Below are positions 1 through 11,655 of a stretch of 27,325 nt of DNA, in pieces; within the stretch, counting starts at the first letter, position 1; every line of letters starts with the position of its first letter. The notes below the pieces were generated by a model that ran no database searches, had not been told where the DNA came from, and saw only the letters and a list, made by a program, of their open reading frames with translations. The DNA comes from Apostichopus californicus (Eukaryota; Echinodermata; Holothuroidea; Aspidochirotida; Stichopodidae): the NCBI GenBank assembly GCA_020650975.1, contig JAIPMN010006327.1, positions 1 to 27,325 on the forward strand, written 5' to 3'. The position numbers and the translations under genes are program-made.

Positions 1-357
1 TGTCTTGTTCATCTACTGTAAGACAGGCAGAATTTTCCTAAATTTCCTGCTATCGCAAATAAATAACTACCGTAGCCTGCATGACCTAATTGAAAGTATT
101 TTCGAGGAGTATGCGTTCAAAAAGGCTCTTTTGTTACCAAATCATGGATAAATAATTAACTGAAATTGGAATACATATTCCAATTTGTTCAACAGTTCTC
201 ATGCTACAATGTAACTTAAAACATTCACGTATAAAAGCACATTGAGGATTTTCACATGCTCCTAATAAGTAGGATTTCTGTTAACACATTGGTACTGTAC
301 ATGCTCATTGTCATGGTAGAGTAGTTTGTACAGTAGTTTGGGATTTGCAGAAATAAT

Positions 358-560
358 AAGTCAAAGGTCATATTTAGGGGTCATATGGTATGCGAATATG
401 TGTAAAATTGTCTAAATATTTAATTGACTCCGTCTATGGAAGTGAATCCAAGGCTATACAGTAAAATTGCTTGTAATTTTTCTGTACTTTAGTGCTGGAC
501 CAGCTTTCTTCAATTCATTGAGGTCAAAGTTCATTATCAGTCTTTTGAGGTCATTTTAAA
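358..560. repeat. Two-unit relative of the ~158 bp repeat
   Basis: aagtcaaaggtca at 358-370 and aggtcaaagttca at 521-533 stand 163 bp apart, close to the period of the 3843-4480 array and with the same opening motif. A further aggtcat occurs near 549. The relationship is inferred from motif and spacing, not from full alignment. Confidence 0.4.
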
Positions 561-1481
561 ATGGTTACAAATGTTTTGCCTATGTTGCAGGATTTCATAG
601 TTAAACTAGCTTATTAATTATATATCCTAGTTTTAAAGTTTAGTCTGAAGTTTAATCAGCTTTTAAATTCTTCATGAATCAAACCAACTGTTCGGACAGT
701 ATAATCTCACTTCAAAGCTTGGTAGTCATGGTTGCGTTTGTTGCATAGTGTCTTGGTCTCCCACCAGTAAATACAATCAAACACACAATTTATTATCATT
801 GTACAAAACTTACAAACATCAACACTTTGGGCTGTTAATTTTTAAAACTTTTCATCGCCTGTTTGAAGTGTTTGTGACTCATACATCAGATGGTTTTTTC
901 AAAGTAATCTTGTATTTTCCATTACACTTCATGCATGATACCTGCCTGCCACTCTACATCATTAGTCACTGACAATTTATACAGTTTATGTAGCATATGG
1001 ATAAACTACTCTACAGTACTGTGTATGGGTGAAAGCAGAGTAAACTGTTCAATGTTTGTAGGCTGTGTTGATTCTAGCATCTAAGTATATACTTGCTACC
1101 ATCCACAATTATGAATGCAGGTCTGTATACATGTACACACACAAAATACTTAATACATTGAAGAAACATCACATTCCATATCATTTGTTGACTACTAACT
1201 AGTATTTAACGTAACTTGTAGCATTACCTCGTGGTGCATCTCTGTTATCTCAAATTGCAGTATATATAGTCTATTAAGTGTATTACCTTGCTCCCCTTCC
1301 AAAGACACAAATGAGTAAAGTAAGAATTATTACCTAAACGAAGCTACTGTCCTCATCTGTACATGTACAAGAAGTAAAACTAGAATATTTTAAGCTCATG
1401 TAGCCTGAGTCCACAGTAGCTAGGTCCTTCTGTGTTTCAGTGGACATTGCTATATCCTTTTCTATATAACAGCTTCCACTC

Positions 1482-1500
1482 CCCCCCCCCCCTCCCACCC
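1482..1500. repeat. Poly-C tract
   Basis: A run of about thirteen C followed by tcccaccc. It lies upstream of the pyrimidine-rich stretch ending at ccccacag (1555). Confidence 0.85.
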
Positions 1501-2510
1501 ATTTCTCTGCCAAAAGCTTTACATTGCTTTTTACTTACTGTCTCTCTCCCCACAGGTTGTGACATTCATTATGTGAACCCTACTCAAGTTGGTACTGGTA
1601 CACACTGTAACCTTCCAACAGTATTCCATTTGGTTGTTAACTTAGGCATTGAAGACTCACCCCAAACCGTGTGCCGCGCTCTGGAAAAGTAAACTTTCCG
1701 TTGCTTGCAAATGACGTTTTCTTCTTGTCGCTACAAAATGCAGACAGTAATGAAAAGTGATACCTTGTTATCTTTAGCTGGACCTGAGATGTCCATCGCT
1801 GTATCGTTGTACACTGTGCTGTGGTTATTGACTGCAGCTGTATATACTGACTGTACACTAGTGTCTAATTACCGAAGGTAGCAAGCTGTGTGCGTATTTT
1901 CTGGGATCGATGGTGGTGTCTAACACTTCTGTCACACCTGATTCGAAACTAGGTCAGATTACCGGCATTAGACGTTTCATTTTGTGCGAGTCTTCACACC
2001 CTTTAAATTGTGGACATTTCCAAAAAATGTTTTGTCATGAGTTATAATGTATGAACCTTTCTACTTGATTATATATATGCCATTTTTTTCCTATCAAACC
2101 TGCGCATATTGATCCTTCCTTAAATTATCAACATTCATTTCTTTTATGATTTACTCAAGAACATGTCAAAACTCAAGCCAACCAAGTAAGATATTTTTGT
2201 ATATTTTATGGGTTGTAAGTTTACCAAGCTGTTATAAACAAAGTCATGATTTACAGATAAATTTCATTTGGCTACCCTGTCAAATACCATCTATTCACCC
2301 TTTGCTTGCTGGGTAGTATTTTTGAGCCTACCAGTCACTGCTTGCTATAAATTATCCATATTCTTTTACATCTGTGTCTTATCCAGGAGGAAATCTCTGC
2401 TTGACATTTCATCACCTAGAAAAAAAATCCCTATCATTTTAAATTATTTTGCTGGGCAAAATGACTTTCTTTGTTTGAAGTGGAGCAGAGCTGGTAAAGG
2501 AAGAAGTATT

Positions 2511-2531
2511 TTCTTTCTCTCTCTCTCTCTT
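2511..2531. repeat. (CT)n microsatellite
   Basis: An uninterrupted or nearly uninterrupted ct dinucleotide run lies within a TTG-initiated open frame that I do not regard as coding. Confidence 0.85.
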
Positions 2532-3633
2532 CAAGAAAATAGTTTTCTCCATCTGGAGGTAGGAAGAGTGATTGGTTCACTAGTATATTTACTCTCTTCA
2601 GAGCAACAAATAAAAATCTTTCAAAAGAGTAAATTTGTTTTAGCTTGTCAAGTAGGTTGTCGAACAGCAGCAGAGGGGGAAGGTTTATACTGATGAAGAG
2701 CGTTGTGAAAACATTCTCTTAGCTTAGTTTTGTGTTTTTCATAGCTTAAACAGTGAAAAGAACTCCATTTCTAATTCTTGTCCACCCTCCAAAAGTTTTA
2801 TTTACACTGCAGTCTTTACATGGTGGCATTCTACGCACACCCAGTGCGGTGCGTTGCCATTCTGTGGTGCATTAATTAGTAATTACCATGAGTGTGTTTA
2901 TACCTTGGTGGATTAACCTAGATTTTACTGTAATTACTTTCAGCAGTTTGCTGCTTATATTACAAGCAGTTGTCTGAAACTATATGGTGGGTCAGGCTTA
3001 TCTTACAATCTATTTTCAATAATTGTGTAATGAGCTTATTTTCACAGAATTTGCATTGTTTGCAATCTGTTATACTGTACACAATTAAGTTCAACTCCTG
3101 CTATACAGTATGGGCTAAAATCGTTACCACTGACGATGGCAATTTAAAACTGATAACACTTTGCTGGTTTAAAACCTCAAAATATGAAAAGGAGGGAAAG
3201 AAGTCATTTAAATTGCTCTTAATTAAATATTAAGTTTTCTATCTTTGCTCTTTAAGTATAATTTCCATAAAGTTCTTTGTCAGACATTCCATTTCCAGTG
3301 TCTCGGATGTTTGCCACCACCCCCTCTGTCCTCCGTTCGTACCCCTCTCACCCTGCCTAGTCTACAGTCATCACAAATGCTCATGTCAGGCATTAAATTT
3401 AGTTCTCGTTTTTCAACATGTAAGAAATTATCATACAGTAAAGTAACACTGTACTTCATACATATTGTACAATAGTTTGACAGGTATCAGAGGTGTCTTT
3501 CAAAACTATAATTTCATCACTTGCTGAGATCACTGAAGCTGGAAACTAATAAATCTTTGCTTGTAATGCATTTTTGCTGGTTGTTTTTGTGATCTTACAC
3601 TACCCAGTAGAAATTTTGTCTTAATTTCTATCT

Positions 3634-3651
3634 ATCCATGCATGCATGGAT
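3634..3651. repeat. 18-bp perfect palindrome
   Basis: atccatgcatgcatggat reads identically on both strands, with a (catg) core. It may be a simple-sequence product; no function is assigned. Confidence 0.8.
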
Positions 3652-3842
3652 GGCCAACCTCCCACCAAGAACAGGAAAGCATCAATTGATTTATTACTGG
3701 AGTTGATAATTACAAGCCACCATATGGTAGAAGAGTGAGATCTTTATAATAATTGCATCATCGATTGATAGCTGCACTGGCTGCTGTTAAATAATAGTTT
3801 CAAGTTAAGATGTTTCTTGTTTCTCATGTTTCATTTCTTGTT

Positions 3843-4480
3843 AAAGGCAAAAGGAATCGTTGTAGTCATGTGTGGGTGTACAGTATGTGACACCCCCTTG
3901 TAAACAATACCTCAAATTTTGTTGCTTCATTGAACGTCATATTTCATGTATCCAGCTTGATAAGTTCATGGCGTTCTAACTACATGATAAGATTAAGATC
4001 AAAGGTCATTGGGGTCAACATACAGTAGGTCAAATTCTGAAAAACTGGTAAACACAACTTACTTTAAAAAGTGCTGCTTGGTTGAACCAGTTGAACTTTA
4101 CACTTTAATATGTTGATCTCCAGCATTATGAGTACAAGGAGAATATTATTGGTGGAGGTTAAAGGTCATTCGAGTTTAACAAAAGGCAAAATCTGAGGAA
4201 AGCATATAGTGTAAACATAATAATTTATTAAGTTAGGTGTGAATGAACTGTACACTTTGTACAGCATGTACATCTACCTTGATAACTGAATGAAACTTTA
4301 GTTCTATTTAGAGGTTAAAGGTCATTTGATGTCAAATAGAGCCTGAGGTTTAAGTCCCAAATCCTTGTAAATAATGTGGTTGCTTCAAAAGTGGAAGTTG
4401 GGATGAATTCTATACTTGATATGAATTAGTTTCATGTGTGCCGGTGTGCAAGAATCTTGCTCCCTTTGAAGGTCAAAACT
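3843..4480. repeat. Degenerate tandem array of ~158 bp units
   Basis: Unit landmarks aaagg(tc)att start at 3843, 4001, 4161 and 4317, with a weaker one near 4470. Intervals are 158, 160, 156 and about 153 bp. Units share a later block like ttgtaaacaata...ttgcttc...gaa.tttacactt. Three units open with a DR1-like pair (agatcaaaggtca 3996-4008, aggttaaaggtca 4156-4168 and 4312-4324). Divergence between units is high, so the array is old. Confidence 0.65.
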
Positions 4481-6587
4481 TGAACATAGATTGAGTGCAG
4501 TGTTATGCAGTATTTTCAAAAAATGTCTGGTTCATAGGTTTTGTAAAGATCACCCGAATACTGCATAAAGTTGAGAATCTGTAAGCAGCAAGTACCAACC
4601 TGAAGCAAAGTTCTATGGTACCGGTATATGTAGAACAGAGCTCCATATATCACTGTTATATACTGTACCCTTGAATGGAAAATCTTTCATCAACTCAGTC
4701 TGTAAGCTTTCCACCCTGAAGCATAACAGTGATGTTGTGCTAAGATTTAAAAGGCAGCTGGACATGTTTTACGATTGTGGAGGCTGTCATCCATTTTGAA
4801 TTAATTTCCTCACAGAGAGTATGCAGTGCATGAGTGTAGAGTACACAGTTACACTCGTACAGAACAGTACAAGTCTGGTCTGTTTAATTCTGCATTTCGA
4901 AGCTTTCAGTAATTATTGAAAGATGTCTGCAGATGTTCAGACTCATCGATGTGTGATAAAAAAGGACATATCTTACATCATTGAATCAAGGGCATCTGTA
5001 ATTAATGTTGTTATGGAAAATTTCATTTTTGGCAAAATTAAATTTCAGTCAACCCTAAAAAGTCAGATGAATCGGTAGTTAAGGACATGCCTATACGTTT
5101 TGTTATCAAGTTCTGGTCAATGTGGATATGATCAAGTTTCACTATAGTACCGCAACATACAATCAACCTGTGTTTGTGAACAAATATTGCCAAGTGAACA
5201 TTGCATGGTAAAGTGCTGTACACAATTGAGCTGGATAATTTTGTCTTAAGTAGTTTACTATAAAAAGCAAAGCACTTTTTCACATATAATTCATACATCT
5301 GTATTTCATCTAAGCACTATCAAGAGCTATATCATACTACCTTATGCCCATGTTGTAACATGATGTTGTTAGGTATGCACTACATGCTAATTTTGTTCTA
5401 AAACACAACTTCCATGCACATCTTTGCATGATTAAAAAAAAATTGGTGCAACAGGAGAAAGGTGAGGGAATGAAGAGGAGTTGCTGTGAGCAATGAGATG
5501 ATGCTGCACTCAGTGTTATCATTTCAAAATTTGAACAGTAATTCTTACTATTTAGGTATTTATGATATAAAATAAAAATGGTAAAAACATTGCAATCTTA
5601 ATAAAGCCATGTATAATATTTGTTACTTCTGGAGCCCCTACAAGGTTTGTTTCATTTACATGGTAAATATTAAACATTCCTATAGTAAGAGAATCATGTA
5701 CTGTTCCAGTTGGTCGCTTGTTAGGATTAATATAAACCTTTTGCTTGAATCTTATATGCTTTTCGTTGTTTTGTTTCAATTTCTTGTTTTGTTCCAACCT
5801 GGGAAAGATTCTGTTCAATGTGTGTTAAATCTAAGTATATCCTTCCAACTATAAGTCTATGGAGAAGACTTAAAAGTATCTCAAACTGTCATCTTTTGTT
5901 CTTAACAGTCCAGCCGTTTCTGTCCCTAAGGGATAATCTCTGTCCCTAAGGGATAATCTCTGTCCAGGGGGTTTTCTCTTTGGAATACCTTTATAGTAAC
6001 TTTGTAACTTGTGTCTCCATCTCTATAGCAATGGACAGGGAGTTTTGAACACCTTTTAAAGTGTCTTTCACTGTCAAAGAGCCTCTGGGGTGTATTACTC
6101 ACTAGTGCAGATATATATCTACAGCCACTCAGAGCATGAATAATGTTCCTTTCCCGTGGAATGGTGTGTGATGATTAAAACACATTACATTCGCATTTCG
6201 TCCATTCTTTGTTGAGCAGTCTTACTGTAGCGTAAGCACTGTGAAAATGAAAAGAGGCCCTCAAAGGTCTGCTTGGCTGTAGAGTCGAAGGGACTCTAGC
6301 AGTTCTTTGAACGAGAATCAATCGTTTAACATGATGATCGTAAACTTGTTTTGGTATCTTGTTACAGTTGGATTTTGCTGCGAGCAAAGTTTTGAAGAAT
6401 TTTCATGAATAGTTCAAATTATTCATATTCATGTATGCCTGTTGTTTTATCAGACCTGTAGTACAAGTACAACGGCATGCGTATACATGTGTACAAGTAG
6501 AAGTCCCTTTGTATGAGTATGAGTACAAGGCTGTAAGAGTGGGTATTCATGAGTACTTAATTTTGCACTAGTGTCCAGAGTACAAAA
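4481..6587. other. Non-coding, no gene seen
   Basis: AT-rich sequence with no protein-like frame on either strand. It contains the 20 bp duplication at 5921 and, towards the end, tacaagta and gagtatgagtac motifs that grade into the 58 bp minisatellite. Confidence 0.6.
5921..5965. repeat. 20-bp perfect tandem duplication
   Basis: tgtccctaagggataatctc occurs at 5921-5940 and again at 5941-5960, followed by a partial third copy (tgtcc). The unit contains the palindrome ccctaaggg. Exact identity suggests recent slippage or duplication. Confidence 0.9.
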
Positions 6588-7060
6588 GTACAAATCCATT
6601 GGGATGAGTGTTACAACAGGCAAACATGTTAGAATAGGAGTATGAGTACAAATCCATTAGGATGAGTGTTAGGACAGGCAGCCTAGCTAGAATAGGAGTT
6701 CGAGAACAAATCCATGAGGATGAGTGTTAGGACAGGGCCGACAGGCAGCCTTGCTAGAACAGGAGTATGAGTACAAATCCATTAGGATGAGTGTTAAGGC
6801 AGCCTAGCTAGAATAGGAGTTCGAGAACAAATCCATGAGGATGAGTGTTAGAACAGGCAGCCTTGCTAGAACAGGAGTAGTACAAATCCATTAGGATGAG
6901 TGTTAGAACAGTCAGCCTAGCTAGAATATGAGTATGAGTAAAAATTCCATCAGGATTCATGTTAGGACAGGCAGCCTAGCTAGAATATGAGTTCGAGAAC
7001 ACATCCATGAGGATGAGTTTTAGGACAGGCTGCCTTGCTTGCATAGGAGTACGAGTATGG
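6588..7060. repeat. 58-bp minisatellite, about eight copies with alternating A/B subtypes
   Basis: Tandem units begin at about 6588, then 6638, 6696, 6763, 6817, 6875, 6930, 6989, with a partial unit at 7047. Lengths are 58, 67, 54, 58, 55, 59 and 58 bp from the second unit on. Type A units read gagtatgagtac...ccattagg...cctagctagaatag. Type B units read gagttcgagaac...ccatgagg...ccttgctagaacag. The order A B A B A A B implies a dimeric higher-order unit of about 116 bp. The 67 bp unit carries a 9 bp insertion (about 6735-6745, gacagggccgacagg). Degenerate half-units such as gtatgagtatgagtacaa extend upstream to about 6510. Confidence 0.92.
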
Positions 7061-7334
7061 ATGAATGAATGCGGTCTTCTTCAAGAGGATGTGTTTGCTG
7101 ATATTAGATGTAGTTGTTGTCTTCTCCATTCTACATATGTAGCTCATATCAACCTGCAGTATCTCATGTGTTTTATTAAGTCTTGGTGAAGTTTCTGAAG
7201 TCAGCAAGGACCTGGATTCAAGATCTGAATCTGAAAGTGACTAATTAAAGTTGTTGACTATACTATTACTGTCTCAATAATGATGTCAGATCTGAAGATA
7301 ATTACCAATTATGTGCTCATTTATAAAGAAAGGT

Positions 7335-7745
7335 TCATCCGGTGAAGCAAATAACATGAAGATCTTCCGGTCTAGTTAGCTTAATTGTTTCCCTGCATGG
7401 TGTGAGGAGAACTGGTATAGTAAGCAAAGTATTAGTAAATGATACTGACCAAACACTATTGTAAAACGTCTCAGAATGATTCTCAAGTATTCTGCATTCT
7501 TCACTTTTATTCAAAGCATGATTTCTTGTACAATTGATCACAATGACTGGGGATGGTTTATGCTCCAATAGTGAAGCTAAAGTCACAGCTCTGTTGGATG
7601 TGCTCCAGCGAGTCCTGCAGACATTCTTTAGACCATACTGTATGTGGGGATAGAAAGCACACTCTTCTGTAAGACTTGTATTCAGACAGAAGAGAGAGTG
7701 GTGGTCCTTGACCAGGAAAAGCATCAGCACGGGCACAGCCTCCAT
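7335..7745 (-). pseudogene. Decayed hAT/ZMYM-type transposase fragment
   Basis: A 136-codon frame on the minus strand contains GLKNVCRTRWSTSNRAV at residues 38-54. This resembles the LK.LC.TRW..R..A block found just ahead of the C-terminal region of hAT-family transposases and ZMYM-like domesticated relatives. A hydrophobic stretch near residues 95-115 (SFTNTLLTIPVLL) could correspond to the following helices. An in-frame TAG lies a few codons upstream of the ATG at 7745. There is no zinc-finger part, DDE catalytic core or dimerisation end, so it is a fragment. The call rests on one short motif and remembered family pattern; a chance frame is the alternative. It lies 290 bp from the minisatellite. 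Confidence 0.33.
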
Positions 7746-8786
7746 AAAGTTATCATTATTTGTAAGCTAGATGATGAGAGTGCATAGGTATAGATGAGAC
7801 ATGTAAGAACCATCGTCTATACATACTCAAACCGGGCAATTCTTAGGAATCTCCTGTCAGCCATTTTAACGCACAAGATTTTATGCCACTTAGTTTACCC
7901 AATGATGTATGGGATCATAAAATTGTTGTCATAGTGCTGTGTCTTCGATCTGAATGATAAATGATTCTCAATGGAGAGGATTTAGTTGATAATTTAACAT
8001 ACATGTAGCTCTGTAGTCTATACCTACAAGCAATTATCTAAGCATAACATGGTGATATAGTAGGTGATGAGTATTCTCTTGTGTCAATGATTGAATAAAT
8101 TATTGAATGCCCCTTCTCATTTAACTGCAGGTAAAAGTTATAAAAATTCAAATTGACCCTATTATTCACGGTTAACTTACTCTATCCCAGTAGCTTTGAA
8201 AATCTTGGTTGTTGTTGTTGCTGCTAGATTAAACGGAGAGTTTCTGACCTTCCATTATGAAAGAATGGTATGTCTTTGGCTGTCAACGTGTACAGTAAAT
8301 AGCATTTCCAAGTAATGGTATAGACATGTGTCATAGCATGGTAATTACTTGTTAGCGGTTTGGTATACAATATACCTCCCCCACTGCATTAAGACACAGA
8401 GGGGTTCCAGTTGTCAGGTGAAATTGATTGTTTCCTACTGGCATGCTTCAAGACCTTACTCAACAGGGCAATGTAAATTTAAGTTTAATGAGTATACATG
8501 AATTAGTTAGTATCACACTGTGGATAAAATGAATCACTTACTGCCATATCATATTAATCATCTTGGTATTGGGTTCCAATTACTAATTTAAATGCATACT
8601 TGATACTAGGAGTAATTAGCAGACTATATAATACATATCCTTTTATTGCCCATGAATACTAATGTGCATTATGTTATAATAACGCTTCATCTATAAATAT
8701 AATAATATATTTCTTATAAATATATGGCACATGATCATGAGATTTCACAGTTTAGTAACCACTTATAAACATTCATTTTAATGGAA

Positions 8787-8950
8787 GCCTACTCCTCTCC
8801 CTTTTCTCCCACCCCACTCCCCCTTCCATCTACTCTACTCAAGTACTCATTCCCCTACCATCCGCTTTCTACCTGATACTCTCCTCCGCTCCCATTTTCC
8901 CTACAACCTCTCCCATTCCCCTCCTCCTGTCTTCCACTACCCACCTCTCT
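8787..8950. repeat. Pyrimidine-rich low-complexity stretch
   Basis: Almost entirely C and T on the plus strand (cctactcctctccc..., cccactcccccttcc...), with imperfect ctcccattcccct-type repeats. The minus-strand open frame 8869-9228 is explained by this composition. Confidence 0.7.
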
Positions 8951-9042
8951 AAAAGGAAGCTACTGTACAGCACATCTATGTACAGCAAGTAGTGAATTGA
9001 GAAGAAGCAAGAGATGGTAATCGACAGTAAATGGCTGGACCG

Positions 9043-9060
9043 GGGTGGGGGGAGGGGGGG
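9043..9060. repeat. G-rich tract
   Basis: ggggtggggggagggg-type run; simple sequence and possibly quadruplex-forming. The adjacent minus-strand open frame owes its proline run to it. Confidence 0.75.
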
Positions 9061-9379
9061 CATTGTTTCTATAAGGTTTACGCGTTTGGGACTAGTGTGG
9101 TTGTTATAGTATGGCATCAGCGTGTACAAGTGGGACTTTGTTTGTAGGAATAATGTAATGAGTTCTGTAAACCGATGCCTCACCATGCTAGCCCACGCAG
9201 GGAATAAGTTTATAAGTGATTTACTCACATTGTGTAGCAGTGTTTCTCGTACCGAAAATTATGTACTGGTTCTGTGACCAAGACTGCTATACATCATTGC
9301 ACTTATGTAGCAGCTTGTCCATTTTACATAGCGGTTTCTATTTGCTATTCAACACTGGATAAAAAATATTCCCCGCTCT

Positions 9380-9412
9380 ACTGTATATATACAGTATATA
9401 TGTACAGTAAGT
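9380..9412. repeat. AT-rich palindrome and TA repeats
   Basis: actgtatatatacagt (9380-9395) is a perfect 16 bp palindrome followed by a related tatatatgtacagta segment. It resembles the short tgtacagta-rich palindromes scattered through the window. Confidence 0.6.
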
Positions 9413-10149
9413 AATTAACGTATTTTACGAAAGCAGTAAATTTAGTTAATCGTTCAGAAAATTTCAATGTCGGGTAATTTGTTATACAAGGATTGCAAAA
9501 CTTGCAGATAATGTTGAAGTCTGTTTTGTCACTCACTTAATTCATTTTTATTTTGTCACCCTTTCCAAATCTCAGCCTTTGTAATGCCACGTTTTAGGCA
9601 CCTTGCCAGCAGCCTCTACCCCTGGGATTACAGCAACTTCTTTAGTTATTTGTACTCCCAGAAGAAAAGAACTGCTTTTGGTTTCATTTCCCCCTTCATT
9701 GTTACTCTTAGGTCCCTGGCTGATCAAATTCCAATGAAGGTGTTAAAGTAGTCTTAAAAAATTTCCTGGGTGTAGCTGACAAAATAGTTCTGAGAGGAAA
9801 AAAGAAAAAAAAAAACATGCTGCACAGCAAGTTGTGTGGTTTTACTTTGGAAAGCTCTTCCCTCCATTTAATGGTCTTTGTTCGGAGGAATTGATGTATA
9901 CGAAATTAATATAAAATAACAGTATGTTTCACATCAGCAAGTTGTCATCAATCATATAGAGGAGTAATTAAAAGCCTTGTCAAGTTGATGGGCAAAACAA
10001 GTCATCGCCTTCAAAGGTTTTAAACTACTCTCTATTACTCACCCAATGTTCGTCCATTAAGGTTCATTGTACTGGTATGGTGTATCTTGGCTTCTTACTA
10101 AGCAAGGCACCGTACAGTTCAGTCTTTGCGGTTGTTTTTGGATAAGGAA

Positions 10150-10275
10150 GCGTCTTTTTTTTTTTTGGCCTTTCATCTTGTTATTCTTGTTATAATTATT
10201 TTATTGTTATGTATCTATGTATAAATTGTATTTATGCTATTTATATTGTAATAAAGGAAACTGAAAACTGTTTGA
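10150..10275 (+). mobile_element. Possible 3' tail of a non-LTR retroposon (second)
   Basis: An eleven-base T run (about 10156-10166) is followed by ttgttattcttgttata and low-complexity AT sequence, ending aataaaggaaactgaaaactg. It resembles the 11515-11655 segment in layout and in ttattcttgtta. Evidence is compositional only. Confidence 0.3.
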
Positions 10276-11334
10276 TAAACTCTGGTGAAAGCGGGGAAAA
10301 AGGGAAACTTCCTTGTCATTGATATAAGCTTGTATTTTTCCAGTTACTATGAAAAAAATATTCACATCAAAATGTTTCATCTGAACCATTTAGTGTTAAA
10401 ATTTCAGCACATATAACAACATATTTTTATCCAACTATGTATTTTACTCTATACAGTATTTTACAACAAAGCCCAAGCAAACCACTCAGGCTTACATCTG
10501 GCATCTGGGTATATAGCTTCTTACCAGTCACTAGAACAAAACAATAAGACTTCATTGATACCTTTTCGGCTGAAACTAGGTAGCTTTTAGTTCAATCCCG
10601 TCATTCATGCAAAATTGAAAATGTATTCTGTAATTAATGAGTTGCTTTACTTTTCTTTTGAACAGGTTATTACACATCAAAATTCTATAAAGCCCTTAAT
10701 GTAGTTTACCATCTGTTTTTTACTTTTCTTTTTGCCTTGCCAACTGTCATTTAATAATACATATATTTAGTTAACAAAGGGAATCCAAGTTAGGAGAAAT
10801 TGGCATGTAAAGATTAAAGCAATATTCAGGCAATACCTGACATATGATATGTTTACTCTGCAAATAGTCGTTGCCAAGGAAAGTCAATAATTTCTAATAG
10901 CTGGAGTTAAAGTACCGTCCAAACAGATCTTGCTTTAACAACATTGTATGCAATAAGTAACGACTATGCTGCAAAGGTTTGCTCCCATAGATACATTCTT
11001 TGTAACAGCTAACTGATCAATTAAACAGGTCGGCCGCTATGATCGTCTTGAGCGCTCTAAGGCGAAAGTGATTATTCGACTGGGGAAGGTGTGACGTACA
11101 TGTAACCAACCTGCGTGAGAGCCCGCATCAGATTAAAGAAGTAATTTAACGATCAATAGTCCTTCATGCAAAACAAAAAGCGGGAAGATTTTTGATAAGG
11201 GACAGGATTGATAGAAGGTTCATGAACAATTAGATTCACAGTAAAGGCCCCTTTCAAGGAATATTGCCAGAGATCTGAATTTGAGTTCAAACTTTACGTC
11301 CAGGAGTAGGCTTTCAAGCAGCTTCTTCGATGTT
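10276..11334. other. Non-coding, no gene seen
   Basis: No open frame with protein character. A short CpG-containing island-like patch at about 11028-11130 (cggccgc, gagcgctc, gcccgc) stands out from its AT-rich surroundings but carries no frame longer than a few codons. Confidence 0.55.
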
Positions 11335-11520
11335 GCATTTACAGCATAAAGTCTCTTGTCAGACACCATATATTTACTTTGCTTCCTCACTTACCTGTTT
11401 GCTCACAAAATCAGCACTCTTGTTTCTACCGTGTCATAAGTGAACTAGTAGCCCTATTAGCACAGTATGCCTGATAGTAATGCGTCACTACCATTCATTT
11501 GCAGCATAAATAGTTTTTTT
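11335..11520. repeat. Dispersed repeat copy 1
   Basis: Shares cagacaccatatattta (from 11360), cttacctgt, cagcact, gtgaact and catttgcagcataaata with the copy beginning near 11655, in the same order and orientation, offset by 317 bp. The family was not recognised. Confidence 0.6.
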
Positions 11521-11655
11521 TTCTTCTGTCTCACTTTTGTTTATTTTTAGTGTTCTTCCTTTAACTTTGACACTTATTATTCTTGTTAATTTACTATAAC
11601 TCTTGTTTGTTATGAATCATGTGAAAAAAGTAAAATAAACTGAACTGAAATTCTC
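11515..11655 (+). mobile_element. Possible 3' tail of a non-LTR retroposon
   Basis: A T-rich segment opens with a T run and ends aaaataaactgaactgaaa. The ataaactgaactgaa ending resembles short tandem tails common at LINE and SINE 3' ends in invertebrates. No coding part remains and no target-site duplication was confirmed. Confidence 0.35.

Larger units (their letters stand above)
1..3842. other. Non-coding, first part of the upstream region
   Basis: Apart from the listed repeats I see no secure gene. Two weak exon-like stretches are discussed as findings: 1556-1688, behind a good acceptor tract, and a leader-like ATG frame at 1789-1881. CpG is more frequent at about 1670-2000 than on either side. 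Open frames at 748, 1432, 2268, 2970 and 3245 begin at non-ATG codons or lack domain-like sequence. Confidence 0.6.
7746..10149. other. Non-coding, no gene seen
   Basis: AT-rich with short (gtt)n near 8209-8220, a pyrimidine-rich stretch, one G tract and an AT palindrome. No credible exon or structural RNA was recognised. Confidence 0.6.

Noticed and set aside
2268-2693. 141-codon open frame on the plus strand
   Set aside because: Starts at TTG, runs through a (CT)n microsatellite, and shows no domain pattern or homologue that I recognise.
6588-7060. CRISPR-like array
   Set aside because: The whole unit repeats, with no unique spacers, in a eukaryotic context; it is a minisatellite.
8869-9228. 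119-codon open frame on the minus strand
   Set aside because: Created by the purine/pyrimidine-biased stretch and the G tract; composition is low-complexity.
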